Below, piece by piece: positions 56,430 to 64,000 of a DNA stretch of 64,000 nucleotides. The notes beneath the pieces are model-generated. The model made no database searches. It saw only the letters and a list, made by a program, of their open reading frames with translations, and had not been told where the DNA came from. Each line of letters opens with the position of its first letter. The stretch's first letter is position 1. The DNA comes from Microbacterium sp. LWO13-1.2 (GTDB taxonomy: Bacteria; Actinomycetota; Actinomycetes; Actinomycetales; Microbacteriaceae): NCBI RefSeq assembly GCF_038397725.1, contig NZ_CP151634.1:1860001-1924000 (forward strand), written 5' to 3'. Both the position numbers and the translations under genes were made by a program.

Positions 56430-57803
56430 ATGGATGCTGTGCGCATGCACGCCGCCTCGCCCGAATCGACAGCGATCGTCGATGCCGTGCTCGACTACTC
56501 GCGGCGCCGGATGCTCGCCTCCGACGTGCCGCTCGACAAGCCGCAGACCGAGGCAGAGCTCAACCGACTCGTCGGCCCGACGATCACCGACTCGGGTCTC
56601 GGCGCGCAGCGCGCGCTGAGCGTGTTCGAGCACATCCTCGCACCGGCCTGTCTGACGACGAGTCATCCGCTCTACCTGTCGTTCATCCCCACCGCGCCGA
56701 CCATCGCGGCCATGGCGTTCGACCTCGTGGTGTCGGCGTCCGGCCTCTACGGCGGCAGCTGGCTCGAGGGTGCGGGCGCGGTGCACGCCGAGAACGAGGT
56801 GCTCTCCTGGCTCGCCGCCGAGTTCGGATTGCCGGAGACCGCGGGCGGGGTGTTCGTGCAGGGCGGCACGATCGGAAACCTCTCGGCGCTGGTCGCCGCG
56901 CGCGAGGCGGCGAAGGCGCGGCTGGCCGCGGAGGGCAAGCAGCCGCCGGCACGCTGGAAGATCATCTGCAGCGTCGAGGCGCACTCCTCGAACAAGTCAG
57001 CGGCGAAGATCATGGATGCCGATGTGCTTCTCGTTCCGGCGGGTCCGGATGGCGTGCTGCGGGCGGAGGGCGTGCGTGAGGCGCTCGCCGAACACGGTGA
57101 CGAGGTGTGCGCCGTGGTCGCGACCGGCGGGTCGACGAACTTCGGGATCGTCGATGACATCGCCGGCATCGCAGCGCTCAAGGACGAGTTCGACTTCTGG
57201 TTGCACATCGACGGCGCATACGGACTCACTGCGATGCTCGCACCGGAGGCGCGGCACATCTTCGCCGGTGTCGAGCGGGCGGACTCGGTGATCGTCGATC
57301 CGCACAAGTGGCTGTTCGCACCGTTCGACTGCTGTGCGCTGATCTACCGCGATCCGGACAGCGGGCGTCGGGCCCACACCCAGCACGCCGAGTACCTGGA
57401 TACGTTGACGGACGCCGAGGAGTTCAGCCCCTCGGACTACTCGATCCAGCTGACCAGACGCCCCCGCGGGTTGCCGATGTGGTTCTCGGTGGCGACCTAC
57501 GGCGTCGCCGCCTACCGGGATGCAGTGAGCTCGACGCTCGCGCTGACCCAGCGGATCGCCGCCGAGATCGCGCGTCGCCCTGAGCTCACGCTGGTGCGTG
57601 ACCCGCAGCTGTCGGTCGTCGTGTTCGAACGCAACGGCTGGGAGCGGTCCGACTACGACCGCTGGTCTGACGAACTGCTCGATTCGCAGCGCGCCTTCGT
57701 GGTGCCGAGCTCGCACGCGGGCCGGCCGAACACCCGGTTCGCGATCCTGAACCCGATGACGACGTTCGAAGACCTCGTCGGGATCCTCGACACGATGAAG
57801 TAG
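56430..57803 (+). CDS. Pyridoxal-dependent (group II) amino acid decarboxylase
   Basis: 457-aa PLP enzyme of the aromatic-amino-acid/glutamate decarboxylase group. The N-terminal HPLYLSFIPTAPTIAAMAFD, GGVFVQGGTIGNLSALVAAR, HIDGAYGLTAML (PLP-binding Asp) and VDPHKWLFAPFDCCALIYRD with the Schiff-base Lys293 are all present. Aromatic amino acids (tryptophan, tyrosine, phenylalanine) are the commonest substrates; the kynurenine operon next door also starts from tryptophan. ATG 56430 follows AAGGA. It shares an operon with the TetR regulator. Confidence 0.9.
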   Translation: MDAVRMHAASPESTAIVDAVLDYSRRRMLASDVPLDKPQTEAELNRLVGPTITDSGLGAQRALSVFEHILAPACLTTSHPLYLSFIPTAPTIAAMAFDLVVSASGLYGGSWLEGAGAVHAENEVLSWLAAEFGLPETAGGVFVQGGTIGNLSALVAAREAAKARLAAEGKQPPARWKIICSVEAHSSNKSAAKIMDADVLLVPAGPDGVLRAEGVREALAEHGDEVCAVVATGGSTNFGIVDDIAGIAALKDEFDFWLHIDGAYGLTAMLAPEARHIFAGVERADSVIVDPHKWLFAPFDCCALIYRDPDSGRRAHTQHAEYLDTLTDAEEFSPSDYSIQLTRRPRGLPMWFSVATYGVAAYRDAVSSTLALTQRIAAEIARRPELTLVRDPQLSVVVFERNGWERSDYDRWSDELLDSQRAFVVPSSHAGRPNTRFAILNPMTTFEDLVGILDTMK

Positions 57804-57828
57804 GGAACGCGGCGCGGGAGCCCCACGC

Positions 57829-58899
57829 TCAGCGGGTCGTGTGCGCGTCCAGGAAGTCGATCGTCTTCTGAAGCGCGGTCTGGGCGTCAGGCAGGTCCAG
57901 GTGGAACTGGTACTCGTGCGGCAGCGCCGGCTTGTGGGGCGCGGGCCAGAAGAGCGTGGTCACGTCGACACCGAGCTCGTCGAGTCGCTGCGCCATCGGG
58001 ATCGACTGCAGCCAGGTGAGTCCATCGCCGTTGCCGCCCGAGATGTACGTGGTGGGGAAGTCGGCGGTGACCCAGTCCACGGTCGACATCGTCGCACCGG
58101 TGGAGTCCTCGGCCCAGGTGCGGGTGCCGGAGTACGCCCACATCGATGTCTTGAGTCCCCAGCCGATGATGCCGTCGAGCGCCGCGAGCGCTGCGAGGTC
58201 GTAGACACCGCAGTTGAGCACGGTGGCGACCACCTGGTCGGATTCGATCTTCGGGGTGATGTCGAGGATCTCGGCGTAGTCCTTGCTGGTGACGAGAGTC
58301 GCCATCTGGCTGGCCAATTGCGCTCCGGCTGAGTCGCCGGCGAGCACGATCTGCGCCGGATCGACACCGAGTTCCTCGGCGTGCTCGTCGATGTAGCCGA
58401 GCGCATCGTTGAGCTGGTGCACCGCGAGCGGGTAGACGCCCTCCGGCCCGATCGTGTAGTTCACCGCGATGGTGGTGTAGCCCTCGGCGGCGAGGATGCG
58501 CATGTAGGGGTCGACGTTCTCCTTCGACCCGGAGACCCAGGCTCCGCCGTGGATCCACACGATCGTCGGCAACGGGCCGCTGGCGGATGCCGGGCGGAAG
58601 ACGTCCATCGTGGTGTCGGCGCCGCCGTCCGCGTAGGGCACGTCGAGCGTCTCGGTCAGTTCCGTGTCGGGAACGTGCTTGTCCATTTCGGCGGCGGTCT
58701 CATCGCCGCCCTTGGTGAACACCGAGCGGATCAGCATCGCGGAGGGCCACGGGGTGATGGAGCCGACGACGACGACCACGACGACCAGCGCGGCCAGCGC
58801 GCCGACGGTCACCTTGGTGCGATGCCAGGGGCGGCGTGACGCCTTGCGCTCATCGGTGTTCTGGCCGTCGGGCTCATCGGTGTGCGCGTGCGCGGTCAT
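57829..58899 (-). CDS. Membrane-anchored alpha/beta hydrolase (HSL-like esterase)
   Basis: 356-aa esterase-type protein. About 28 cytoplasmic residues, one helix (VTVGALAALVVVVVVVGSIT), then an extracytoplasmic hydrolase with the oxyanion motif IVWIHGGAWVSGSKENVD and nucleophile Ser in LAGDSAGAQLASQ (about 189). The catalytic His is likely in the C-terminal HEYQFHLDLPDA region. It starts 18 nt after the fucosidase stop behind AAGGGGGG, so it is the second gene of the fucosidase operon. A role in removing acetyl or other ester groups from the same glycans is plausible. Confidence 0.88.
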   Translation of the reverse strand: MTAHAHTDEPDGQNTDERKASRRPWHRTKVTVGALAALVVVVVVVGSITPWPSAMLIRSVFTKGGDETAAEMDKHVPDTELTETLDVPYADGGADTTMDVFRPASASGPLPTIVWIHGGAWVSGSKENVDPYMRILAAEGYTTIAVNYTIGPEGVYPLAVHQLNDALGYIDEHAEELGVDPAQIVLAGDSAGAQLASQMATLVTSKDYAEILDITPKIESDQVVATVLNCGVYDLAALAALDGIIGWGLKTSMWAYSGTRTWAEDSTGATMSTVDWVTADFPTTYISGGNGDGLTWLQSIPMAQRLDELGVDVTTLFWPAPHKPALPHEYQFHLDLPDAQTALQKTIDFLDAHTTR

Positions 58900-58917
58900 G
58901 GCGCCCCCCTTCTGGCA

Positions 58918-60294
58918 TCAGTCTGGCAGGAGCGGGCCGGATTCCAGCGATTCGTGCGTCAGGGTGACGGCGATCACCGGCATCAGCGAGTCCGCCACCG
59001 TGGCGGGAATCATGATCTCCAGATCGCCGAGCGGGTCGGAGGTGCCGGAATGCACCTCCGGGAGGCTCGGGATGCTGCGGTATCCGAGATTGTCGTCGAA
59101 GCCGAGAGCCCGAACGGACGAGACGCGATTCACCGGTACGCCCGAGACGGTGAGCGTGTCCCATGGGCGCAGCGTGCAATAGAGGAAGAGGGTCTCGCCC
59201 GAGGCCGTCACTCTGTGGGCGAGCGGGACGGCTGCGCGGATTCCCGGGACGACAGGGACGACATCCGTGACAGCCTCGTCGTTGCGCCGCATCCACTCGC
59301 CGATCTCGCGCAAGCGCTGCTGTGCCTCGGGCGGGAACGTGCCGTCGCCTTGCGGGCCGACGTTGAGGAGCAGGTTGCCGCCGCCGGTGATCGTCTCCAC
59401 GAGCCGGCTGAGGATCAGTGGCGTGCTCTTCCAGTGATCATCCTCAGAGGTCCATCCCCACGAGTCGTTCATCGTCATGCAGATCTCCCAGTGCGCGTCC
59501 GGGTTCTCCGCAGGGATCTGCTGCTCGGGTGTCGCGAAGTCGCCGTGACCGACGCAGCGATCGTTGACGAGGCAATCCGGCTGGAGCGTGCGCACATGCT
59601 CGCGGATGCCGGCGAAGTCCCACTCCTCGGCAGTGTGCTCGAATTCGCCGTCGAGCCACAGCACGTCGATCGCGCCGTAGCGGGTGAGGATCTCGGTGAG
59701 CTGGGAGAGGAAGAACGCCCGATAGCTCGCCCACTGCGTGGGGGACGTGCGCACGTAGCTGCCCAGCCGGTACGGCTTCGTCGTGGTGGCATCCGTCATC
59801 GGCGGATAGTCGGCGTGGTGCCAGTCGGGGAGAGAGAAGTACAGTCCGACGCGGATGCCGCGGGCGCGCAACGCAGACGTCAACTCGGCGGTGATGTCGC
59901 GACCGAAGGGTGAGGTGCGGGTGATCGAGTAGTCGCTGTGCGCGGTGTCGAACATGGCGAAGCCGTCGTGGTGCTTCGTCGTGAACACCGCGTAGCGGGC
60001 GCCGGCGTCGTGGATGTGCGCCGCCCACTCCTCGGCGTCGAACTGCTGCGGGTCGAATTCGGACGCGTTCGCGAAGTACTCCGCGCAGGCGACGGGCTCT
60101 CGGGCCGGGAACTGCCCCTCGACGCCGCCGGTCATCTGCCAGGAGAGCTCCCAGCCGCGGTGGGCCGAGTGGCCGAAGTGCAGGAAGATGCCGAACTTCG
60201 CGCTGGTGAACCAGTCGAATGCGGGTTGCGAGGTGTTGATGGGAACTCCCTTGTTCGAGGCCTCTTGCCAAAGGTCGGATGTTACGCGTATCAT
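58918..60294 (-). CDS. Alpha-L-fucosidase (GH29)
   Basis: 458-aa cytoplasmic enzyme removing terminal alpha-L-fucose. GH29 hallmarks: FGIFLHFGHSAHRGWELSWQ, YAVFTTKHHDGFAMFDT, the nucleophile Asp215 in IDVLWLDGEF and GGNLLLNVGPQGDGTFPPEA. No signal peptide, so it acts on imported oligosaccharides. The only canonical in-frame start is ATG 60294, which lies inside an operator; a perfect ribosome-binding site (AAGGGAG) instead precedes an ATC codon at 60240, so the true start is uncertain. It is divergent from a LacI regulator and an importer operon. Confidence 0.92.
   Translation of the reverse strand: MIRVTSDLWQEASNKGVPINTSQPAFDWFTSAKFGIFLHFGHSAHRGWELSWQMTGGVEGQFPAREPVACAEYFANASEFDPQQFDAEEWAAHIHDAGARYAVFTTKHHDGFAMFDTAHSDYSITRTSPFGRDITAELTSALRARGIRVGLYFSLPDWHHADYPPMTDATTTKPYRLGSYVRTSPTQWASYRAFFLSQLTEILTRYGAIDVLWLDGEFEHTAEEWDFAGIREHVRTLQPDCLVNDRCVGHGDFATPEQQIPAENPDAHWEICMTMNDSWGWTSEDDHWKSTPLILSRLVETITGGGNLLLNVGPQGDGTFPPEAQQRLREIGEWMRRNDEAVTDVVPVVPGIRAAVPLAHRVTASGETLFLYCTLRPWDTLTVSGVPVNRVSSVRALGFDDNLGYRSIPSLPEVHSGTSDPLGDLEIMIPATVADSLMPVIAVTLTHESLESGPLLPD
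60265..60294 (+). promoter_or_regulatory. Promoter of the LacI-importer operon
   Basis: TTGCCA (60265-60270), 18 bp, TATCAT (60289-60294). On the opposite strand TTGTTA (60319-60314), 18 bp, GATGAT (60295-60290) is a mirror-image candidate for the fucosidase operon. The two promoters face each other across the operator pair. Confidence 0.55.
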
Positions 60295-60318
60295 CCAGAG
60301 ATCATGGTACGCGTAACA
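60279..60318. promoter_or_regulatory. Pair of LacI-type operators with TACGCGTA cores
   Basis: Two sites share the 8-bp palindrome TACGCGTA, at 60283-60290 (extended ATGTTACGCGTATCAT, 60279-60294) and 60308-60315 (extended TGGTACGCGTAACA, 60305-60318). Their centres are 25 bp apart. They lie between the fucosidase and LacI genes and overlap the predicted promoters in both directions. Confidence 0.8.
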
Positions 60319-60374
60319 ACGCGGGCCGATCAACACCCCGACGAAGAGCGGGCCGTCACACTCGAGGAGGAGTC

Positions 60375-61373
60375 ATGAGCACGATTCGCGATGTCGCAGA
60401 ACGAGCGGCGGTGGCTCCGATGACGGTGTCCCGAGTGCTCAACAATCCCGATTCGGTCTCGCCGGAGACGCGCGGCCGCGTCGAAGCAGCCATCACCGAG
60501 CTCCGCTACATCCCCAACCGCGTGGGCCTGGGTCTGCGCCGCAAGCGCACCAAAGCCATCGGGTTGATCGTGAGCGATATCACCAACCCGTTCACGATCC
60601 AGCAGATCACCGGTGTCGGCACCGCCGCACGCGAAAACGGGTACACCGTGATCTTCGCGCAGACCGAATCGGACCCCGCGGAGGAGTTGCGTCAGCTGCG
60701 CTCGATGATCGAGCGTCGCGTGGATGGCGTCATCCTCTCGCCCGTCTTCAACACTCCCGAGTCGGTCGACTTCGCCCAGCACGCGCGCTCCGAGATCGTG
60801 GTGCTCGGCTATCCGATGCCCGATAACGACGTCGACGTCGTGCGGTGCGACACGCGCACGGCTGCGAAGGCAGCGACCGAGCATCTGCTCGACCTCGGGC
60901 ATCGGCGCATCGCGATGCTGAGCGGCGCGGAGACGATCGTGACCGCTCGCGAGCGGGCAGACGGCTATCGCGACGCCATGCGCGATGCCGGGGTTGCGCC
61001 TGTCGTGCAGTTCGGCGCCTTCACCGCAGGCAGCGGCCACGAGATGGCCTCCGTCGTCCTGCGCGCGAGCGAGCCGCCGACCGCGCTGGTCACCGCAGGA
61101 AACGTGATCGCCCTCGGTGCCGCTCAGGCGGCGCGCGCGCTCGGACTCAGCATCCCCGGCGATCTGTCGGTCACCACGTTCGACAACGCACGAACCGATG
61201 TCGTTCTCGACCCGTTCTTCAGCGGCGTCATCCAGCCGATCTCCGAGATGGCGGCATCGGCGACTGCGCTGCTGCTGCAGCGCATCGAGGGCGAGTACGA
61301 CGGCCCCGGACGCGATGTGCTGTTCCCCACCACCTGGGATGTGCACAGTTCGACAGGACCACCGCCCGCGTAA
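60375..61373 (+). CDS. LacI family transcriptional regulator of the fucosidase locus
   Basis: 332-aa regulator. Helix-turn-helix STIRDVAERAAVAPMTVSRV with the NNPD hinge, then a sugar-binding domain beginning KAIGLIVSDITNPFTIQQI. ATG 60375 is preceded by GAGGAGGAG; the longer upstream frame runs through the promoter. It is first in an operon with the binding protein and two permeases, and divergent from the fucosidase, so it should control both transcripts through the TACGCGTA sites and be relieved by fucose or a fucosylated sugar. Confidence 0.94.
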   Translation: MSTIRDVAERAAVAPMTVSRVLNNPDSVSPETRGRVEAAITELRYIPNRVGLGLRRKRTKAIGLIVSDITNPFTIQQITGVGTAARENGYTVIFAQTESDPAEELRQLRSMIERRVDGVILSPVFNTPESVDFAQHARSEIVVLGYPMPDNDVDVVRCDTRTAAKAATEHLLDLGHRRIAMLSGAETIVTARERADGYRDAMRDAGVAPVVQFGAFTAGSGHEMASVVLRASEPPTALVTAGNVIALGAAQAARALGLSIPGDLSVTTFDNARTDVVLDPFFSGVIQPISEMAASATALLLQRIEGEYDGPGRDVLFPTTWDVHSSTGPPPA

Positions 61374-61407
61374 CAGAGCACCGATCAACACGATTGACAC
61401 ACCCCGG

Positions 61408-61427
61408 TCCGCTTCCCTGAGCGGACT
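61408..61427 (+). terminator. Short hairpin between LacI and binding-protein genes
   Basis: GTCCGCT (61408-61414) pairs with AGCGGAC (61421-61427), loop 6 nt, in the 81-bp gap. A perfect TTGACA (61395-61400) precedes it, but without a matching -10 box. It could be a partial terminator or mRNA-processing site separating low regulator from high binding-protein expression. Confidence 0.35.
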
Positions 61428-61454
61428 GATCACGAAGAAGTGAAAGGAAACGAC

Positions 61455-62786
61455 ATGAAGAATCGCACAACGCTCACCGCCCTCACGCTCACCGCCGCGA
61501 TGGGCATCGCGCTCGTCGGCTGCGGCGACAGCGGCGGCGTGGGCGGGCCAGGAGAGGTCGAGCAGAACTCCGGCGACAAGGCGACCATCACCTACTGGAC
61601 CTGGTTCCCGCCGCAGGCCACTCTGGATGCCGCGATCGAGGCGTTCGAGAAGGAGAACCCGAACATCACGGTGAAGCTGCGCACCTTCGAGGCAGCCGAC
61701 TACCAGAAGCAGTTGCCGCTGGCGCTCAGCGGCGGCGAGGAGATCGACGTCGTCGGCGTGCAGGTGTCGGCGATGACCGACTCCGTCAAGGACTACCTCA
61801 CGCCCGTCGACGAGTGGGCAGGCGACTGGCTCGGCGGCGTCAACGAGACCATGGTCGAGCAGACCGCAGGGATGGCATCGGACGGGGAGCTGTACTCGGT
61901 GCCGATGGGCTCGATCGGCAGCCCATTGATGTACTACAACGCCGAGATCCTCGATTCGCTCGGTCTCGACGTGCCCACGACCGGCGCGGAATGGAAGGCG
62001 GCCGTCGACGCGATCGCCGCGGCCGACCCCGGCGTCACTCCCGTGGTGTTCAGCGGTGAGCCGTACTGGCAGGAGGAGATGCTGTTCGGCATCGCCGAGC
62101 AGAAGTCGCCCGGCCTCTCCGACGACATCATCGGCGGCGAAGGGGCGTGGGACCAGCAGGGCGTCATCGACGGCCTGAACGCGTACAAGTCGCTGTTCGA
62201 TCAGGGCATCGTCGGCGCCGATGTGCTCAGCCTCCTCGGCTCCCGTCCGAGCGAGCTGTTCGCCGCCGGTGACGCCGCGTTCTACATCGACGGCTCCTGG
62301 CAGAACTCGCTGCTGTCGGAGACCTTCCGCGCCGACAACGGCATCGACCTCGCCGACGTCGGCGTGGCGCCCCTCCCGGTGCTCGACGGCGGCAAGCCGG
62401 CTGTGCGCGCGCTCGCCGAGGGCGGCCTCGGCATCCCCTCGTCGTCGAAGAACGTCGAGGCGGCGGCGAAGTTCGTCGAGTTCATGCTCGGCGCCGGAGG
62501 CGCGGACGTCTGGGCGAAGGACCTCGTGCTCGTGCCCAGCCTCACCGGCTACGAGCTGCCCGACACCGTGCTCACCAGCGACGCCGCCCGCGACGGCTTC
62601 GCCGCGGCCACCGAGGTCATCTCCGCGCCGACGTCGCAGCGCGACAGCCAGCAGGACTTCCTGAACCAGGTCGAGGGCAACGCGATCCTCGACGTGCTGC
62701 GCGGCACCGCGACCGCGGAGGACGCCGCCGCCCGGATGCAGTCCGAGTGGGAGTCGGGCCGCTACCCGCACGGAACCGACAAGTGA
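61455..62786 (+). CDS. Carbohydrate ABC transporter substrate-binding lipoprotein (fucosidase locus)
   Basis: 443-aa family-1 solute-binding protein. Signal peptide MKNRTTLTALTLTAAMGIAL leads to the lipobox VGC. The mature part begins with a Gly-rich linker and KATITYWTWFPPQATLDAAI, and DFLNQVEGNAILDVLRG lies near the C-terminus. ATG 61455 follows AAAGGAAA; the GTG at 61440 sits upstream of that site and is rejected. It probably binds a fucose-containing oligosaccharide, given the divergent fucosidase. Confidence 0.93.
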   Translation: MKNRTTLTALTLTAAMGIALVGCGDSGGVGGPGEVEQNSGDKATITYWTWFPPQATLDAAIEAFEKENPNITVKLRTFEAADYQKQLPLALSGGEEIDVVGVQVSAMTDSVKDYLTPVDEWAGDWLGGVNETMVEQTAGMASDGELYSVPMGSIGSPLMYYNAEILDSLGLDVPTTGAEWKAAVDAIAAADPGVTPVVFSGEPYWQEEMLFGIAEQKSPGLSDDIIGGEGAWDQQGVIDGLNAYKSLFDQGIVGADVLSLLGSRPSELFAAGDAAFYIDGSWQNSLLSETFRADNGIDLADVGVAPLPVLDGGKPAVRALAEGGLGIPSSSKNVEAAAKFVEFMLGAGGADVWAKDLVLVPSLTGYELPDTVLTSDAARDGFAAATEVISAPTSQRDSQQDFLNQVEGNAILDVLRGTATAEDAAARMQSEWESGRYPHGTDK

Positions 62787-63730
62787 CATCCGACGAGACC
62801 CGCACCATGGTCACTCGCGACGGGGGTCGGCGTTCGCGCCGGCGCCCGTCGCGGGCGGGTCGTTCGCCGATGCGCGGGTGGGGATACGCGGTCGGCTTCC
62901 TCGCGCCGCTCGTGGTGTTCTATGCGGTGTACTTCCTGTACAGCTTCGGCATCCTCGGCGTCGTCAGCACCCAGCAGGTCGGGCTCACCTTCCGCAACGC
63001 GGTGGATGTCGGCTTGCAGAACTTCGTACTCGTCATCCAGGACCCGTCGTTTCATCGGTCGCTGCTGAACACCGTCCTGTTCGGTGTGATCAGCGTGCTG
63101 GTCTCGTTGACCCTCGGCTTCACCCTGGCGATGATGCTGGCCTCCGGCATCCGCGTCCGACGGCTCTTCTACACCGTCTTCCTGCTGCCGTCACTGATCC
63201 CGATGTCGCTGTTCGCGACGGTCTTCGGCCGGATGCTGGAGACGAAGGACGGTGCGTTCAACCAGTTCCTGCGACAGTTCGGGCTCGACGCGATCGCACC
63301 CGACTGGCTGGGCGATCCCACCGCGGCGTACGTGGCCGTCGGCATCCTGCTCACCTACACGATCGGCTTGCCGATCATGTACTACACGACCGATGTCGCT
63401 CAGGTGAATGCCTCGATCGTCGAGTCCGCAACCCTCGACGGTGCCTCGGTCTGGCAGATCTACCGGATCATGCTGTTCCCGCTGCTGCGCTCGACGCACA
63501 TCACCGTCATCCTCTCGGTGATCCTCGGCAGCTTCCGGGCCTTCGACATCATCTACTTCTCGACGGGCGGACAGCCGGGAGGGCGTACCGACATCGTCGG
63601 CACCTACATCTATAAGGCGACCCTCGGCCTCGACCGGGTCGGGTACGCCGCAGCCGCTTCGATCCTCGTCCTCGTCATCGCCCTCGCGATCTCAGTGATC
63701 CAGATCGTCGTCAAGCGAAAGGAGCTGTGA
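62783..63730 (+). CDS. Carbohydrate ABC transporter permease (fucosidase locus, MalF-like)
   Basis: 315-aa CUT1-type permease. GTG 62783 overlaps the binding-protein stop in GTGA; ATG 62810 is an alternative nine codons on. About 35 basic residues (RRSRRRPSRAGRSPM) precede helix 1 (WGYAVGFLAPLVVFYAVYFL). The EAA motif is IVESATLDGASVWQIYRIML. It forms the channel with the permease that follows 2 nt after its stop. Confidence 0.93.
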   Translation: MTSDETRTMVTRDGGRRSRRRPSRAGRSPMRGWGYAVGFLAPLVVFYAVYFLYSFGILGVVSTQQVGLTFRNAVDVGLQNFVLVIQDPSFHRSLLNTVLFGVISVLVSLTLGFTLAMMLASGIRVRRLFYTVFLLPSLIPMSLFATVFGRMLETKDGAFNQFLRQFGLDAIAPDWLGDPTAAYVAVGILLTYTIGLPIMYYTTDVAQVNASIVESATLDGASVWQIYRIMLFPLLRSTHITVILSVILGSFRAFDIIYFSTGGQPGGRTDIVGTYIYKATLGLDRVGYAAAASILVLVIALAISVIQIVVKRKEL

Positions 63731-63732
63731 CC

Positions 63733-64000
63733 ATGGCGCGAACCGAAGACGTCGAGGCGCTGCCGCTGCGCGCACGCCCGGTCGACCGCATCCTCATCTA
63801 CGGGTTCCTGATCGTGTTCGCCGTGGCGTTCGCGGCGCCCCTCGTGAACGCCGTGCAGATGTCGCTCGCGGTGGGCGGCATCGGCAACTACTGGGCGGTT
63901 CTCACCCGCGATCTCAACGGCGTCTCCATCCCGCAGAGCTTCCTGAACAGCGCGATCGTCGCCGTGATGCACGCGCTCCTCGTCTGCACGATCGGCGCGC
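63733..64000 (+). CDS. Carbohydrate ABC transporter permease (MalG-like), cut by window end
   Basis: The first 89 codons of a second CUT1 permease: MARTEDVEALPLRARPVDRI, helix 1 (LIYGFLIVFAVAFAAPLVNA), then the external loop (GGIGNYWAVLTRDLNGVSIP) and the QSFLNSAIVAVMHALL segment typical of the MalG-like subunit. ATG 63733 is preceded by AAAGGAG, which lies in the end of the previous gene. The frame runs off the window, so the EAA motif is not visible. Confidence 0.88.
   Translation, partial: MARTEDVEALPLRARPVDRILIYGFLIVFAVAFAAPLVNAVQMSLAVGGIGNYWAVLTRDLNGVSIPQSFLNSAIVAVMHALLVCTIGA

Overview
The window is high-GC actinobacterial DNA. Dense genes with stop/start overlaps, actinobacterial families (PaaX, SorC, CsbD, DUF1684, FBP-domain, CBM5/12 modules) and many leaderless-type starts (TAnnnT box 6-8 nt before ATG/GTG) point to Microbacteriaceae, most likely a Microbacterium-like soil or plant-associated organism. 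The genus is inferred from gene content; no rRNA or marker gene is present. There are no tRNAs, rRNAs, phage genes, insertion sequences or CRISPR arrays.

Layout. 1-7996: a dipeptide/oligopeptide-type ABC importer (binding protein cut by the window edge, two permeases, fused double ATPase) run together with two luciferase-like flavin monooxygenases and a DUF1684 protein. 8256-13126: a ketopantoate-reductase-like oxidoreductase behind a possible leader peptide, then a LysR regulator divergent from an iron-type alcohol dehydrogenase and a methylmalonate-semialdehyde dehydrogenase. 13195-22929: an eight-gene minus-strand sugar/polyol operon (ribose-type ABC importer, SorC regulator, aldo/keto reductase, GlpD-like FAD dehydrogenase, DhnA-type aldolase, FGGY kinase) with a candidate SorC operator at its head. 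23131-31007: mixed genes (AraC/PhyH divergent pair, membrane proteins, a CPBP protease followed by three unknown exported proteins, GH114 lipoprotein, GntR regulator).

31170-41887: a 1478-residue secreted metallophosphoesterase with LamG and chitin-binding modules, a HupE/UreJ-like protein, a DHA2 transporter, a YbdK-type ligase, small stress-type proteins (54-aa membrane protein, CsbD), a Met/Cys-rich copper-storage-type protein, and an FBP-domain protein preceded by a leader with a possible attenuator. 41865-48658: GH3 glucosidase with its own ABC importer and a divergent LacI regulator. 48645-52660: kynurenine operon kynA-amidohydrolase-kynU-paaX, in which the amidohydrolase carries an in-frame copy of a palindromic repeat. 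52872-57803: amidase, agmatine deiminase, TetR and a PLP decarboxylase. 57829-64000: a GH29 fucosidase and a membrane-anchored esterase divergent from a LacI regulator and an ABC importer that runs off the window.

Taken together this is a catabolic accessory region: four ABC import systems, each beside enzymes that should process the imported substrate and, for three of them, a local regulator with visible operator-like palindromes. The observations most worth following are the FBP leader, the repeat inside the kynurenine-operon amidohydrolase, the missing formamidase step, the kinase-dehydrogenase-aldolase operon and the three-gene unknown cluster.
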